Source: Cupriavidus yeoncheonensis (GTDB lineage Bacteria; Pseudomonadota; Gammaproteobacteria; Burkholderiales; Burkholderiaceae). From it: DNA of 64,000 nucleotides. Each line of letters opens with the position of its first letter. Position 1 is the stretch's first letter. The DNA is taken from contig NZ_CAJPUY010000007.1 of NCBI RefSeq assembly GCF_905397275.1, positions 62,001 through 126,000 of the forward strand, in the 5' to 3' direction. The notes beneath the pieces are model-generated. The model was given only the letters and a program-made list of their open reading frames with translations, made no database searches and was not told where the DNA came from. This document shows, piece by piece, positions 28,221-37,969 of the stretch. A program made the translations under genes and the position numbers.

Positions 28221-28901
28221 TTACCAGCGCATCTGCGCATTGTGCGTACCCGTGCTGACCACCTGCGTCTTGGTCCGGCCTTCATACGTGGCCCGCACGT
28301 TGTAGCTGCCTGCCGGCGCGCGCAGCAGGCACTTCGGGCCGTCCGCCACGAAGTTCGCGACTTCACGCCCGTTGCGCGTCAGCGTCACGTTGACGTCGGA
28401 CAGGTATTCGCCGCGCGGGCCCTGGGTGAAGAGCAGCCCCATGTTGTAGTTGCCGGACTGCGCGGACAGCGCGTGCTGTTCATCCGCGGCAACACCGCCG
28501 CAGATGTAGGTCACCGACCCGGCCTTGCGCTGCACCATCGCGTCGCGCGGCGGCGGTGGCGCAGGCACGGCCACTGGCGGCGAGGGTGCCGCCAGCGGGG
28601 GCGACGGTGCTGCCGGAGCCGTGTCGATCGGCGCGGGCGTGGGCGCAGGCGCCGCTGCCGGTGGTGCCGCCGTCGTGGGCGGAAGCGGGGATCCAGGCGC
28701 CGGCTGGGCGGGCGTCATGGGCGCCGCCGCAGCATCCGCCGGGGCCGGGGAAGTCTGGGCTTGTCCCGCAGCAGGCACGGACGCAAGCATTGCCAATGCG
28801 CATGCGCTCACGAGAAGGGCCAGCCGCCGTGCCCTTGCACGCCGTTCGCGTGTGTCTTGCAGCTGGAGGGGGCGGGACGTTTGTAAAGATAGTTGCCGCA
28901 T
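28221..28901 (-). CDS. Secreted proline-rich protein with carboxypeptidase-regulatory-like domain
   Basis: 226 residues. After a basic N-terminus comes a signal sequence (LALLVSACALAMLASVPAAG, about 27-46). A 70-residue Ala/Pro/Thr linker follows, then a C-terminal domain of about 105 residues with a beta-sandwich look: VTYICGGVAADEQ, NVTLTRNGREVANF, GPKCLLRAPAGSYNVRATYEG. The two Cys could pair in the periplasm. Similar surface-protein domains bind sugar or peptide, but no function is known here. ATG 28901 has the excellent site AAGGAGGCCAAG. It stands alone, convergent with chpA. Confidence 0.8.
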   Translation of the reverse strand: MRQLSLQTSRPLQLQDTRERRARARRLALLVSACALAMLASVPAAGQAQTSPAPADAAAAPMTPAQPAPGSPLPPTTAAPPAAAPAPTPAPIDTAPAAPSPPLAAPSPPVAVPAPPPPRDAMVQRKAGSVTYICGGVAADEQHALSAQSGNYNMGLLFTQGPRGEYLSDVNVTLTRNGREVANFVADGPKCLLRAPAGSYNVRATYEGRTKTQVVSTGTHNAQMRW

Positions 28902-29078
28902 CTTGGCCTCCTTGGCGAAGAGGGAAGGACAGTGCCGCCAGCGCCCCTTGCGGGGCAGGCGGGTGTCGATTCCATGCTAAGGAGCGATGCCGGGGCGCAC
29001 TGCCGGTCAGGCTCCTACATGCCTGTCGGAGGAGGGCGTTTTGCGGGAGCGGGGCGGCGAATGAGCCACCGGGGATGT

Positions 29079-29104
29079 GCACGCCGCGACAATCCGCGGC
29101 GTGC
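29079..29104 (-). terminator. Stem-loop after the MFS gene, possible terminator without T-run
   Basis: GCACGCCGCG, 6-nt loop, CGCGGCGTGC; a perfect 10-bp stem 15 bp after the stop of the minus-strand MFS gene. No run of T follows, so Rho-independent function is uncertain. Confidence 0.4.
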
Positions 29105-29118
29105 GAAGGGCGGAAGGA

Positions 29119-30429
29119 CTACGATTTGCTGCCGACCATTCTTGCCGGGACCGACAACGTCAGTGCGGCACCCGCCACCAGGCAGGCGGCGAGCAGGTAC
29201 ATGCCGGAATCGGTGCTGTGGGTCAGGTCCTTGAGCCAGCCGACCGCATACGGGCTCAGGAAGCCGGCGAGGTTGCCGAGCGAGTTGATCAGCGCGATGC
29301 CGGCGGCCGCGCCGGTGCCGGCCAGGAACGCCGTGGGCAGGCTCCAGAACAGCGGCAACGTGGTCAGGATGCCGATGGTGGCCAGCGTGAGCGCTACCAT
29401 GGCCAGCGCGGTGCTGTCGTGCCATTGCACGGAGAGCACCAGGCCCAGCGCGCCAAGCACAGCCGGGATCGCGATATGCCAGCGGCGCTCGCCCGAGCGG
29501 TCCGCGCTGTACGCCATCAGCACCATGCCGACCACGGCGCAGCCATAGGGAATGGCGGTCAGCAGGCCGATGTCGAGCGCGCCCTTGACGCCGGTCTGCT
29601 TGATGATGGTCGGCAGCCAGAAGCTCACGCCATACAGGCCCATCACGAAGCAGAAGTAGATCGCGCTCATCAGCCAGACGCGCGGGCTGGACATCACGGT
29701 GCGAATCGGCGGGTCTTCCTTGTGCGCGTCCTCGCTGGCGATATTGCGCTCGAGCAGCGCCTTCTCGTCGGCCGTGAGCCATTTGGCGTGCGCGATGCGG
29801 TCGTCGAGATAGGCAAGCACCACCAGGCCGACCAGGATCGACGGGATGCCTTCGAGCAGGAACATCCACTGCCAGCCGGACCAGCCGTTGTGGCCGTCGA
29901 AAGCCTGCATCACCCAGCCCGACAGCGGGCCACCGATCACGCCCGACAGCGCAATGGCGGTCATGAAGAACGTGGTGGTGCGCCCGCGCCGGTTGGCCGG
30001 GTACCAGTAGGTCAGGTACAGGATGATGCCGGGGAAGAAGCCGGCTTCGGCAATGCCCAGCAGGAAGCGCAGCACGTAGAACATGGTCGGCGTGGTGACG
30101 AACATCATCGCCGCCGAGATTACGCCCCACGTGATCATGATCCGCGCGATCCAGATGCGTGCGCCGACCTTGTGCAGGATCACGTTGCTCGGCACTTCGA
30201 ACAGGAAGTAGCCGATGAAGAAGATGCCCGCGCCAAGGCCATAGATGGTCTCGCTGAACTTCAGGTCGTTGAGCATCTGCAGCTTGGCAAAGCCCACGTT
30301 GACGCGGTCCAGGTAGGCCACCACGTAGCACAGCAGCAGGAAAGGCACCAGCCGCCAGCTCACCTTGCGGTAAGTGGCGTCTTCAAACGCGGCGTCGCCG
30401 ACGCCGGGGTTCACTGCAGTCGTTGTCAT
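29119..30429 (-). CDS. MFS transporter, anion:cation symporter (ACS) family
   Basis: 436-residue, 12-helix inner-membrane transporter. ACS-type features are the N-terminal RLVPFLLLCYVVAYLDRVNVGFAKLQ-like segment (LLCYVVAYLDRVNVGFAK), FEVPSNVILHKVGARIWIARI, and LRFLLGIAEAGFFPG. Members take up carboxylates such as glucarate, phthalate, tartrate or 4-hydroxyphenylacetate. It is the last gene of an operon with an SDR and an aldehyde dehydrogenase, so it probably imports the acid, alcohol or aldehyde they oxidise. Substrate not determinable. Confidence 0.9.
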   Translation of the reverse strand: MTTTAVNPGVGDAAFEDATYRKVSWRLVPFLLLCYVVAYLDRVNVGFAKLQMLNDLKFSETIYGLGAGIFFIGYFLFEVPSNVILHKVGARIWIARIMITWGVISAAMMFVTTPTMFYVLRFLLGIAEAGFFPGIILYLTYWYPANRRGRTTTFFMTAIALSGVIGGPLSGWVMQAFDGHNGWSGWQWMFLLEGIPSILVGLVVLAYLDDRIAHAKWLTADEKALLERNIASEDAHKEDPPIRTVMSSPRVWLMSAIYFCFVMGLYGVSFWLPTIIKQTGVKGALDIGLLTAIPYGCAVVGMVLMAYSADRSGERRWHIAIPAVLGALGLVLSVQWHDSTALAMVALTLATIGILTTLPLFWSLPTAFLAGTGAAAGIALINSLGNLAGFLSPYAVGWLKDLTHSTDSGMYLLAACLVAGAALTLSVPARMVGSKS

Positions 30430-30515
30430 GCTGTCTCCTCGGGATGATTGCGCTTCTACGACGCTTCTATGACGCTTCGGTGATGCAGATACGGCTATGG
30501 CAGCAACGGGGGCGG

Positions 30516-31274
30516 CTACACGCAGCGGCCGCCGTCCACTTCGATGCAGGTGCCCGTGATGAACGCGGCCTCGTCGCTGGCCAGGTACAGGCAGGCATTG
30601 GCGACATCCGGCGGGGTCGACATGCGTCCCATCGGGATGGTGGCGAGGAACCTGGCGCGGTTCTCCGGCGTATCGGGCATGCCCATGAACGCTTCGAGCA
30701 GGCCGGTGGCGCCGATCACCGGGTTGACGCAGTTGACGCGGATATTGTCCTGGCCAAGCTCCGCCGCCATGGCCTTGCTCGCGGTGATGACGGCGCCCTT
30801 GCTGCCGTTGTACCAGACCAGCCCCGGGCGCGGCCGGATGCCGGCGGTCGACGCGATATTGACGAACACGCCGCCACCGCGCTGGCGGAAATGCGGGATG
30901 AAGGCGCGCGCCGACCAGAAGATGCTCTTGACGTTGACCGCGTAGACGCGGTCGAACTCGTCCTCGGTCACCTCCAGGATCGGCTTGTTGCGGTGAGTGG
31001 TGCCGGCGTTGTTGACGACGATGTGCAGGTCGCCGAAGGCGGCCAGCGTGGCGTCGCGCATGGCCTCCGTGTCCGCCTCGCGCGAGACGTCGGCGCGCAC
31101 CGCGCGGGCCTGGCCGCCGGCCTCGCGGATCGCGGCGGCCACGCGCTCGGCGGCGTCTTCGCGCAGGTCGGCCACCATGACGCGCGCACCTTCGCGCGCG
31201 AAGGTGCGCGCGATGCCTTCGCCAAAGCCGGACCCGCCGCCGGTCACCACCGCCACCTTGTCTGCCAGTCTCAT
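30516..31274 (-). CDS. Short-chain dehydrogenase/reductase (SDR, glucose-1-dehydrogenase type)
   Basis: 252-residue NAD(P)-dependent oxidoreductase. Cofactor motif TGGGSGFGEGIA, NNAG motif VVNNAGTT, catalytic Ser in NIASTAG, and YxxxK in VWYNGSKGAV are all present. The end CIEVDGGRCV is standard. ATG 31274 follows AAGGAGACGAGC. It lies 46 bp after the small membrane protein gene in the same operon. The 5' part contains a 32-bp perfect palindrome in the coding sequence (see findings). Substrate likely an alcohol or hydroxy compound fed by the MFS carrier; this is inference. Confidence 0.9.
   Translation of the reverse strand: MRLADKVAVVTGGGSGFGEGIARTFAREGARVMVADLREDAAERVAAAIREAGGQARAVRADVSREADTEAMRDATLAAFGDLHIVVNNAGTTHRNKPILEVTEDEFDRVYAVNVKSIFWSARAFIPHFRQRGGGVFVNIASTAGIRPRPGLVWYNGSKGAVITASKAMAAELGQDNIRVNCVNPVIGATGLLEAFMGMPDTPENRARFLATIPMGRMSTPPDVANACLYLASDEAAFITGTCIEVDGGRCV
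31181..31212. repeat. 32-bp perfect palindrome inside the SDR gene
   Basis: The half-site CGCGCGCACCTTCGCG is followed directly by its exact reverse complement. It encodes the common SDR helix ARTFAREGAR, so part of the symmetry may follow from repeated FAR/GAR codons. Confidence 0.85.
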
Positions 31275-31320
31275 CGCTCGTCTCCTTGGGTTTGTTATGT
31301 CGTGCGCGGCGCCCGTCCGC

Positions 31321-31563
31321 TCAATGCGCAAACGGCCCGCGTCCGCGCAAGGCGTTGGCCACCATCATCACGGCCAGCAGGAAGGGCAACGCCACATACA
31401 GGCACCAGTGCACGCGGTCGCCCATGGTCTCGCCCCACTTGCGCTTGAAGACCTGCAGGCGCGGCATGCCGGACGGATTGGTGGCGCGCTTGTTCTTCAC
31501 ATGCCAGGCCATCCAGAAAAAGAAGATGGCAAAGGCGATCGACAGGAAATTGATGTTACCCAT
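31321..31563 (-). CDS. Small two-helix membrane protein of unknown function
   Basis: 80-residue protein with two membrane helices (FLSIAFAIFFFWMAWHV and WCLYVALPFLLAVMMVANAL) around a basic loop. ATG 31563 overlaps the aldehyde dehydrogenase stop by 8 bp (ATGGGTAA), which suggests translational coupling. It does not match a family I can name. Tight placement between the dehydrogenase and SDR genes suggests a role beside them, perhaps electron transfer or transporter support; this is a guess. Confidence 0.7.
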   Translation of the reverse strand: MGNINFLSIAFAIFFFWMAWHVKNKRATNPSGMPRLQVFKRKWGETMGDRVHWCLYVALPFLLAVMMVANALRGRGPFAH

Positions 31564-32992
31564 GTTGAATGGCAATGGTTTTCAGGGTGGTGAAGGCGTA
31601 GAGGGCCTCGAAGCCTTTTTCGCGGCCGTAGCCGGACTGGCCGGTGCCGCCGAAGGGCAGCTCCACGCCGCCGCCGGCACCATAGTTGTTGATAAAGACC
31701 TGGCCTGCGCGCAGCTTGCGCGCCAGGCGAAGCTGCCGCCCGCCGTCACGTGTCCACAATCCCGCCACCAGCCCGTACGGCGTGCCGTTGGCCAGCGCCA
31801 GGGCTTCGGCTTCGGTGTCGAACGGCATCGCGGCCAGCAGCGGGCCGAAGACTTCCTCCTGCGCGAGCCGGTGCGCGGGCGGCACATCGCGGAACAGCAT
31901 CGGCACCTGGTAGTAGCCGGACTCGGGCGCTTCTCCGACGATCTGACCCTGGGCCATTACGGCGATACTGGCGTGCTGCGCATCGGAGACGAAATCCCAT
32001 ACGCGCTGCTGCTGCTTGCGGCTGATCAGCGGGCCGCATTCCAGGTCCAGTTCCGACGGGCCGACACGCAGCGATTCGAACACCGACGCGAGCCGGTCCA
32101 GCAACGCATTGTAAAGCGGACGCTCCACCAGCACGCGGCTGCCCGCCGAGCAGGTCTGGCCGGCGTTCTGGATGATGCCGTTGACGATCACCGGCACGAG
32201 CGCATCCACGTCGGCATCGGCAAAGACGATCTGGGGCGACTTGCCGCCCAGCTCCAGCGTGACCGGCACGTGGTTCTCGGCGGCAAGCTGGGCCACCTGC
32301 TTGCCGGTCTGCGGCGAGCCGGTGAACGAGATGTGGTGGATGCCGGGGTGGCGTGCCAGCGCGGCGCCGGCCTCGTGGCCGTAGCCGGTGACGATATTGA
32401 GCGCGCCTTCGGGCAGGCCGGCTTCGGCGGCAATTTCGGCCACGCGCAGCAATGACAGGCAGGCGTCCTCGGCCGGCTTGACCACACAGGCGTTGCCGGT
32501 TGCCAGCGCCGCGCCGACGCTGCGGCCGAAGATCTGCAGCGGGTAGTTCCACGGGATGATGTGGCCGGTGACACCGTGGGGCTCGCGCAGCGTGAGCACC
32601 GTGTAGCCGGGGTTGTACGGAATGGTCTGGCCATGCAGCTTGTCGACCGCACCGGCATAGAACTCGAAATAGCGGGCCACGGCGCGGGCATCGGCGCGGG
32701 CCTGGCGCGCCGGCTTGCCGGTGTCGCGCGCTTCGAGCGCGGCCAGCTCTTCTTCGCGGGCGATCAGCGCCAGCGCCACGCGGTTGAGCAGCCGCACGCG
32801 CTCGGCCGGAGCCATGGCGCCCCAGGCGCCATCGGCGGCTTGCCGCGCGGCGTGCACGGCGACGTTGATGTCGGTGGCGTTGCCGCGCGCGATCTCGGCA
32901 AAGGGTTCGCCGTTGGACGGGTCGAACACCTTGATGCGCAGGCCGTTGTCGGGCGCGATCAGGCGGTTGGCAACGAAATGCTGGGCATGCAT
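31556..32992 (-). CDS. Aldehyde dehydrogenase, NAD(P)-dependent
   Basis: 478-residue ALDH-superfamily enzyme oxidising an aldehyde to a carboxylate. Seen: PWNYPLQI, the cofactor stretch ISFTGSPQTGKQVAQ, the catalytic Glu in LELGGKSPQIVF and the catalytic Cys in NAGQTCSAGSRV, plus the C-terminal LPFGGTGQSGYGREKG. First gene of the operon ALDH-small membrane protein-SDR-MFS; ATG 32992 follows GGAGACCCC. Its natural aldehyde is unknown, though it most resembles betaine-aldehyde/hydroxymuconic-type members. Confidence 0.92.
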   Translation of the reverse strand: MHAQHFVANRLIAPDNGLRIKVFDPSNGEPFAEIARGNATDINVAVHAARQAADGAWGAMAPAERVRLLNRVALALIAREEELAALEARDTGKPARQARADARAVARYFEFYAGAVDKLHGQTIPYNPGYTVLTLREPHGVTGHIIPWNYPLQIFGRSVGAALATGNACVVKPAEDACLSLLRVAEIAAEAGLPEGALNIVTGYGHEAGAALARHPGIHHISFTGSPQTGKQVAQLAAENHVPVTLELGGKSPQIVFADADVDALVPVIVNGIIQNAGQTCSAGSRVLVERPLYNALLDRLASVFESLRVGPSELDLECGPLISRKQQQRVWDFVSDAQHASIAVMAQGQIVGEAPESGYYQVPMLFRDVPPAHRLAQEEVFGPLLAAMPFDTEAEALALANGTPYGLVAGLWTRDGGRQLRLARKLRAGQVFINNYGAGGGVELPFGGTGQSGYGREKGFEALYAFTTLKTIAIQHG

Positions 32993-33187
32993 GAGGGGTC
33001 TCCGGGAGGCGCCGCGGGGTTTCCGGTGCGAAACGCGTGGCTCGGAATTCAGCGTTGGCTGAAGAATGCGCCATTATCGCGCAGCCCGGGCGGCGCGCAA
33101 GGCACGGTCTTTGTCAGCCTCGGGTCAGGGGCGAGCCGCTATAATGCCGGCCATCCATAAACACACCGCAGGCATCTGGAGAATCGC

Positions 33188-33715
33188 ATGAGCTTCAATC
33201 TCGTCTCCCCGGGCAAGGACATTCCTAACGATTTCAACGTCATCATCGAGATTTCCGCCCAAAGCGATCCGGTGAAGTATGAGGCCGACAAGGAAACCGG
33301 CCTGCTGTTCGTGGACCGCTTTATCGGCACCGGCATGCGTTATCCGGCCAACTACGGCTTCATTCCGCAGACGCTGTCGGGCGACGGCGACCCGGTGGAC
33401 GTGCTGGTGCTCACCCCGTTCCCGATTCTGGCCGGCGCCGTCGTGCGCTGCCGCGCACTCGGCATGCTGAAGATGACCGACGAGTCGGGCGTGGACGCCA
33501 AGCTGGTCGCCGTGCCCGTGGACAAGCTGTCGCCGGCCACCGCCTTCATGAAGGGCCTCTCGGACGTGCCGCAGAACCTGCTCGACCAGATCAAGCACTT
33601 CTTTGAGAACTACAAGGCACTCGAAGCCGGCAAGTGGGTCAAGGTGGAAGGCTGGGCCGGCATCGAGGAAGCTCACAAGGAAATCACCGACGGCGTCGCG
33701 AACTTCAAGAAGTAA
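33188..33715 (+). CDS. ppa: Inorganic pyrophosphatase (family I)
   Basis: Soluble Mg-dependent enzyme hydrolysing pyrophosphate to phosphate. 175 residues, the bacterial hexameric size. The family signature [15 protein letters not shown] with its metal-binding Asp cluster is intact; [17 protein letters not shown] and [11 protein letters not shown] are also canonical. ATG 33188 follows GGAGAATCG. Single-gene transcript ended by the terminator 62 bp downstream. Confidence 0.97.
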   Translation: MSFNLVSPGKDIPNDFNVIIEISAQSDPVKYEADKETGLLFVDRFIGTGMRYPANYGFIPQTLSGDGDPVDVLVLTPFPILAGAVVRCRALGMLKMTDESGVDAKLVAVPVDKLSPATAFMKGLSDVPQNLLDQIKHFFENYKALEAGKWVKVEGWAGIEEAHKEITDGVANFKK

Positions 33716-33777
33716 TCGCGGCTGCTCCGGCAATTTATGCGTCGTTCTCGTGCAAAGCTGAACGGCTGCTGAACGAA

Positions 33778-33799
33778 CCCCGCTCCGGCGGGGTTTTTT
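33778..33799 (+). terminator. Rho-independent terminator of ppa
   Basis: CCCCGC, loop TCCG, GCGGGG, then TTTTTT. Sits between ppa and the cytochrome b561 gene. Confidence 0.92.
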
Positions 33800-33886
33800 G
33801 TTGCGGAAAACCTGACCATCGGCAAGCCACCGGCGTGAGCGCCGGGGTACGCTGTCGGTGTCCCCAACACCACAGGAGTCCCTACC

Positions 33887-34462
33887 ATGAACCGCCTGCA
33901 GAGCGCGTCCGGTGCCATGGCGTTTCCCGGAACCGCGCGCCGCTACGACGGCCTGGCCATCTTCTTCCATTGGGCGGTATTCCTGCTGATCGCGGCGGCC
34001 TATGCGGCGATCGAGCTGAAAGGCTTTGCCGGCAAGGGTACGCCGGCCCGCTCGCTGACAATGGCGGCGCACGAGGGGGCCGGCGTGCTGGTCCTTGCGC
34101 TCGCCGTGCCGCGCCTGCTGTGGCGGCTGGTGCGCGGCGCACCGGCGGCGGAGCCGGGGCCGCGCTGGATGCAGCGCGCGGGCGGCGCCATGCACTGGGT
34201 GCTGTACCTGTTCATCGTGGCCCAGCCGGTCCTGGGCCTGCTTGCGCTCAATGCCGGCGGCCACGTGCTGGCGCTGCCCGCGCTGGGCATCGAGATTCCG
34301 GCGCTGGTCGGCCCGGACCAGGCGTTGAAGAACCAGGTCAAGGAGATTCACGAAACACTGGGCACCGCGTTCTACCTCGTGATCGGCCTGCACGCGATGG
34401 CGGCGCTGTTCCACCACTACATGCTGGGCGACAACACCTTGCGCCGCATGTGGCGGCGCTGA
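33887..34462 (+). CDS. Cytochrome b561
   Basis: 191-residue di-heme inner-membrane protein of the bacterial b561 (YodB/CybB) family, passing electrons to or from the quinone pool. Four hydrophobic segments carry the heme His: FHWAVFLLIAAAYAAIE, TMAAHEGAGVLVLALAVPRL, GAMHWVLYLFIVAQPVLG and IHETLGTAFYLVIGLHAMAAL with HHYMLGDNTL. ATG 33887 follows CAGGAGTCCC. Monocistronic by context. Confidence 0.92.
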   Translation: MNRLQSASGAMAFPGTARRYDGLAIFFHWAVFLLIAAAYAAIELKGFAGKGTPARSLTMAAHEGAGVLVLALAVPRLLWRLVRGAPAAEPGPRWMQRAGGAMHWVLYLFIVAQPVLGLLALNAGGHVLALPALGIEIPALVGPDQALKNQVKEIHETLGTAFYLVIGLHAMAALFHHYMLGDNTLRRMWRR

Positions 34463-34466
34463 GCCG

Positions 34467-35714
34467 TCAGTCCCGCTGGGCGAACGGCGTACGCTCGTTC
34501 AGTTCGTCCAGGTAGGCATCGATGCCTTCGCGTTCGCGTGCGAGAAAGCGCTCCACGGCGTCGGCAAAGGCCGGATGGGCGAGCCAGTGCGCCGAGCGCG
34601 TCGGCACGGGCAGGAAGCCGCGTGCCATCTTGTGCTCGCCCTGCGCGCCGCCTTCAAAGGTGCCGATGCCGTGGCGGATGCAGAATTCCAGTGGCTGGTA
34701 GTAAGCGGTCTCGAAGTGCAGGCAGGCGTGGTATTCGAGCGCGCCCCAGTAGCGTCCGTACAGCGTGCTGATCCCCGGCGTGTCGTCATAGACGAGCAGC
34801 GAACTGGCAATAGGGTGTCCCGCGCGTTCGGCAATCACGAGCAGCAGGTGCCGGGGCATGGTCGCACCGATGCGCCGGAAGAAGTCCAGGTTCAGGTAGG
34901 GCGTGGAGTGGTGTTCGCGGTAGGTCTGGCGATAGCAGCGGTTGAAGAAGCGCCAGGCCTCGTCGTCGATCTCCGCGCCGCGCAGGTGGCGGAACGTGAT
35001 GCCGGCTTCGGCCACACGGCGCCGCTCGGCGCGGATGTTCTTGCGCTTCTTCTGCGACAGCGTGGCCAGGAAATCGTCGAAGCTGGCGTAGCCCGCATTG
35101 GTCCAGTGAAATTGCACGCCATGCCGCATCATCATGCCGGCCTGCTCCATCAGGTCGGCCTCGGTATCGTTGGGGAACAGGACGTGCAGCGACGACATCC
35201 CGCTTTCCGCGGCCAGTGCCAGCGCTAGCTGCAGCAGCAGCCGTCGCGCGCCGGTGTTCTCGGCCAGCAGCCGCGCGCCGCGCACGGGCGAAAACGGGAT
35301 CGCCGACAGCCACTTGGGGTAGTACTCCAGGCCATTGCGCGCATAGGCATCGGCCCAGGCCCAGTCGAACACGTACTCGCCATACGAATGCGCCTTCGCG
35401 TACAGCGGCATGGCGCCGGCGAGCCTTTCCGGCCGGCCGTTGACGGCGGGCGCCCACAGGGTGAGGTAGCGCGGGCTCCAGCCCGTGTCGGCGCAGGCGC
35501 TGCCGCTGGCATGCAGCGCGTGCAGGAAGGCGTGGCGCAGGAAGGGGGTGGCGTCGGGGTCGGTGGCGACCAGGGCATCCCAGGTATCGGCGGCGATTTC
35601 CGCGAGATCCGAGACGATCTCGGTCCGGTAGTCCTGCGCGCCGCCAGCCTCGGGCGGTTGCGCGGCTTGCCGCGTGTCGAGCGCGCCGCCCGGGTTGCAA
35701 GATTCCGACTGCAT
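34467..35714 (-). CDS. FemAB/GNAT-like acetyltransferase (DUF482 family)
   Basis: 415-residue cytoplasmic protein of the peptidogalycan-biosynthesis/FemAB-like group. Conserved segments are TPFLRHAFLHALHASG, WAWADAYARNGLEYYPKW, SQKKRKNIRAERRRV and the C-terminal FEGGAQGEHKMARGFLP, which is the family hallmark. Members are joined by a duplicated GNAT fold, but their acceptor is not known. ATG 35714 is preferred: the frame continues upstream to 35900 without family-like sequence. Confidence 0.85.
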   Translation of the reverse strand: MQSESCNPGGALDTRQAAQPPEAGGAQDYRTEIVSDLAEIAADTWDALVATDPDATPFLRHAFLHALHASGSACADTGWSPRYLTLWAPAVNGRPERLAGAMPLYAKAHSYGEYVFDWAWADAYARNGLEYYPKWLSAIPFSPVRGARLLAENTGARRLLLQLALALAAESGMSSLHVLFPNDTEADLMEQAGMMMRHGVQFHWTNAGYASFDDFLATLSQKKRKNIRAERRRVAEAGITFRHLRGAEIDDEAWRFFNRCYRQTYREHHSTPYLNLDFFRRIGATMPRHLLLVIAERAGHPIASSLLVYDDTPGISTLYGRYWGALEYHACLHFETAYYQPLEFCIRHGIGTFEGGAQGEHKMARGFLPVPTRSAHWLAHPAFADAVERFLAREREGIDAYLDELNERTPFAQRD

Positions 35715-35908
35715 TGCGCCTGGTTCCGTATGGTCCAACGATCGGGCCGAGTCTACCGGAAACCGCCGGAAGCCGCTCCTGAAGCCAGCGATGCCGTGCG
35801 GTGCGTCGTAAAATGGCGCATGGCCGTCTCGAGTGCGGCCGCGAGAACATCCCGATGCCGCCGGCGGCAAAGCCTGCGCGCTGCAGACGCCGGCAACCAA
35901 GGCCCGAT

Positions 35909-37957
35909 ATGAAGAATCCGTTTTTCAACCTGTATTCCCACGGCTTTGCGCGCGTGGCGGTGGGCGTGCCGGTCTGCCGCGTGGCCGATCCGGCGTTCAA
36001 TGCCGCCGAAACCATCGCGCTGGCGACGCAGGCGGCCAGGCAGGGCGCCGTGCTGGTCGCCTTCCCGGAACTCGGCATCTCGTCCTATACCTGCGACGAC
36101 CTGTTCCACCAGCGTGCGCTGCTGGATGCCTGCGAAGCGGCGCTGGGTACGATCGTCGACGCCTCGCGCAAGCTCTCGGCGGCGCTGATCGTGGGCATGC
36201 CGCTGCGCGTCGAGCACCAGTTGTTCAATTGCGCCGTGGTGGTGGCCCGGGGCAGCGTGCTGGGTGTCGTGCCCAAGTCCTACCTGCCGAACTACTGGGA
36301 GTTCTACGAGGCGCGCCAGTTCAGCGAAGCCGACAACGCGGCCACGGACTCTGTCCGCCTGCTCGGCCAGGACGTGCCGTTCGGCGCCGGCCTGCTGTTC
36401 GAGATCGAGGACATTCCGTACTTCCGCTTCCATGCCGAGATCTGCGAAGACGTGTGGGTGCCGGTCCCGCCGTCGTCGTTCGCCGCCCTGGCCGGTGCCA
36501 CGGTGCTGGTCAACCTGTCGGCGTCGAATATCGTGATCGGCAAGGCGGGCTATCGGCACCAGCTCGTGTCGCAGCAATCGGCGCGCTGCCTGGCTGCTTA
36601 CCTCTATACCTCCGCCGGCAAGGGCGAGTCTTCCACCGATCTCGCCTGGGACGGCCAGGCGCTGATCTGCGAGAACGGCGAACTGCTGGCCGAGTCCGAG
36701 CGCTTTGCCGACACCTCGCACCTGCTGTTCGCCGACGTGGACGTCGAACGCCTCTCGCGCGAACGCATGCACCAGGTGACCTTCGGCCACTCGGTGCGCC
36801 GGCACAAGGCCGAGGTGGACAAGTTCCGCGTGGTCCGTTTCCCGCTCGACGTGTCGCTGGACAAGGCGCTGCCGCTCGAGCGCAAGGTGGCGCGCTTCCC
36901 TTACGTGCCGGCCGACCCGCGCCAGCGCGACGAACGCTGCCATGAGGTCTACAACATCCAGGTGCAGGCGCTCGTGCAGCGGCTGTCGGCCAGCAAGATT
37001 TCCAGGGTGGTGATCGGCGTGTCCGGCGGGCTGGATTCCACCCATGCGCTGCTGGTATGCGCCAAGGCGATGGACCGCCTGGGGCTGCCGCGCTCGAACA
37101 TCCTGGCCTACACCATGCCGGGCTTTGCCACCAGCGACCGCACGCTGCGCCAGGCGCGCCAGCTGATGGAGCTGGTCGGCTGCACGGCGCGCGAGATCGA
37201 TATCCGCCCGAGCTGCCTGGCGATGCTGAAGGACCTGGACCATCCCTATGCGCGCGGCGAGAAGGTCTATGACGTGACCTTCGAGAACGTGCAGGCCGGC
37301 GAGCGCACCAACCACCTGTTCCGGCTGGCCAACCACAACGGCGCGATCGTGATCGGCACCGGCGATCTCAGCGAACTGGCGCTGGGCTGGTGCACCTACG
37401 GCGTGGGCGACCATATGTCGCACTACAACGTCAACGCCAGCGTGCCCAAGACGCTGATCTCGCACCTGGTGCGCTGGGTGGCGGAAACCGGGCAGGTCGG
37501 CGCGGGCGGTTCGGACGTGCTGATCAACGTGCTGGATACGGACATCAGCCCCGAACTGGTGCCCGGCGATTCGAACCACGGCCCCGAGCAGAAGACCGAG
37601 AACACCATCGGTCCGTACGAGTTGCAGGACTTCAACCTCTACTACACGCTGCGTTTCGGCTTTGCGCCATCGAAGGTTGCCTTCCTGGCGCTGCATGCCT
37701 GGGGCGACCGCGAGCGCGGTACCTGGCCCAATGGCCCGCATGTGGCGCGCAACCAGTACGGCCTGCCGGAGATCAAGCGCAACCTGGCGATCTTCCTGGA
37801 CCGTTTCTTCCGTACCAGCCAGTTCAAGCGCTCGTGCATCCCGAACGCGCCCAAGGTGGGCTCGGGCGGCTCGCTGTCGCCGCGCGGCGACTGGCGTGCC
37901 CCGAGCGACTCCGAATCGGTGGTGTGGCTGAAGGACCTGGAGAAGGTGCCCGACTGA
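35909..37957 (+). CDS. nadE: Glutamine-dependent NAD+ synthetase
   Basis: 682-residue two-domain enzyme amidating nicotinate adenine dinucleotide, last step of NAD synthesis. N-terminal nitrilase-type glutaminase: catalytic Glu in [15 protein letters not shown], Lys in [13 protein letters not shown], Cys in [12 protein letters not shown]-terminal synthetase: P-loop [16 protein letters not shown] near residue 375, then [11 protein letters not shown] before it and [20 protein letters not shown] after it. Start ATG 35909 ([12 protein letters not shown]) matches the family; the upstream extension to 35801 is Arg/Pro-rich and unlikely. Confidence 0.95.
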   Translation: MKNPFFNLYSHGFARVAVGVPVCRVADPAFNAAETIALATQAARQGAVLVAFPELGISSYTCDDLFHQRALLDACEAALGTIVDASRKLSAALIVGMPLRVEHQLFNCAVVVARGSVLGVVPKSYLPNYWEFYEARQFSEADNAATDSVRLLGQDVPFGAGLLFEIEDIPYFRFHAEICEDVWVPVPPSSFAALAGATVLVNLSASNIVIGKAGYRHQLVSQQSARCLAAYLYTSAGKGESSTDLAWDGQALICENGELLAESERFADTSHLLFADVDVERLSRERMHQVTFGHSVRRHKAEVDKFRVVRFPLDVSLDKALPLERKVARFPYVPADPRQRDERCHEVYNIQVQALVQRLSASKISRVVIGVSGGLDSTHALLVCAKAMDRLGLPRSNILAYTMPGFATSDRTLRQARQLMELVGCTAREIDIRPSCLAMLKDLDHPYARGEKVYDVTFENVQAGERTNHLFRLANHNGAIVIGTGDLSELALGWCTYGVGDHMSHYNVNASVPKTLISHLVRWVAETGQVGAGGSDVLINVLDTDISPELVPGDSNHGPEQKTENTIGPYELQDFNLYYTLRFGFAPSKVAFLALHAWGDRERGTWPNGPHVARNQYGLPEIKRNLAIFLDRFFRTSQFKRSCIPNAPKVGSGGSLSPRGDWRAPSDSESVVWLKDLEKVPD

Positions 37958-37969
37958 GGCGCTTGCCGG

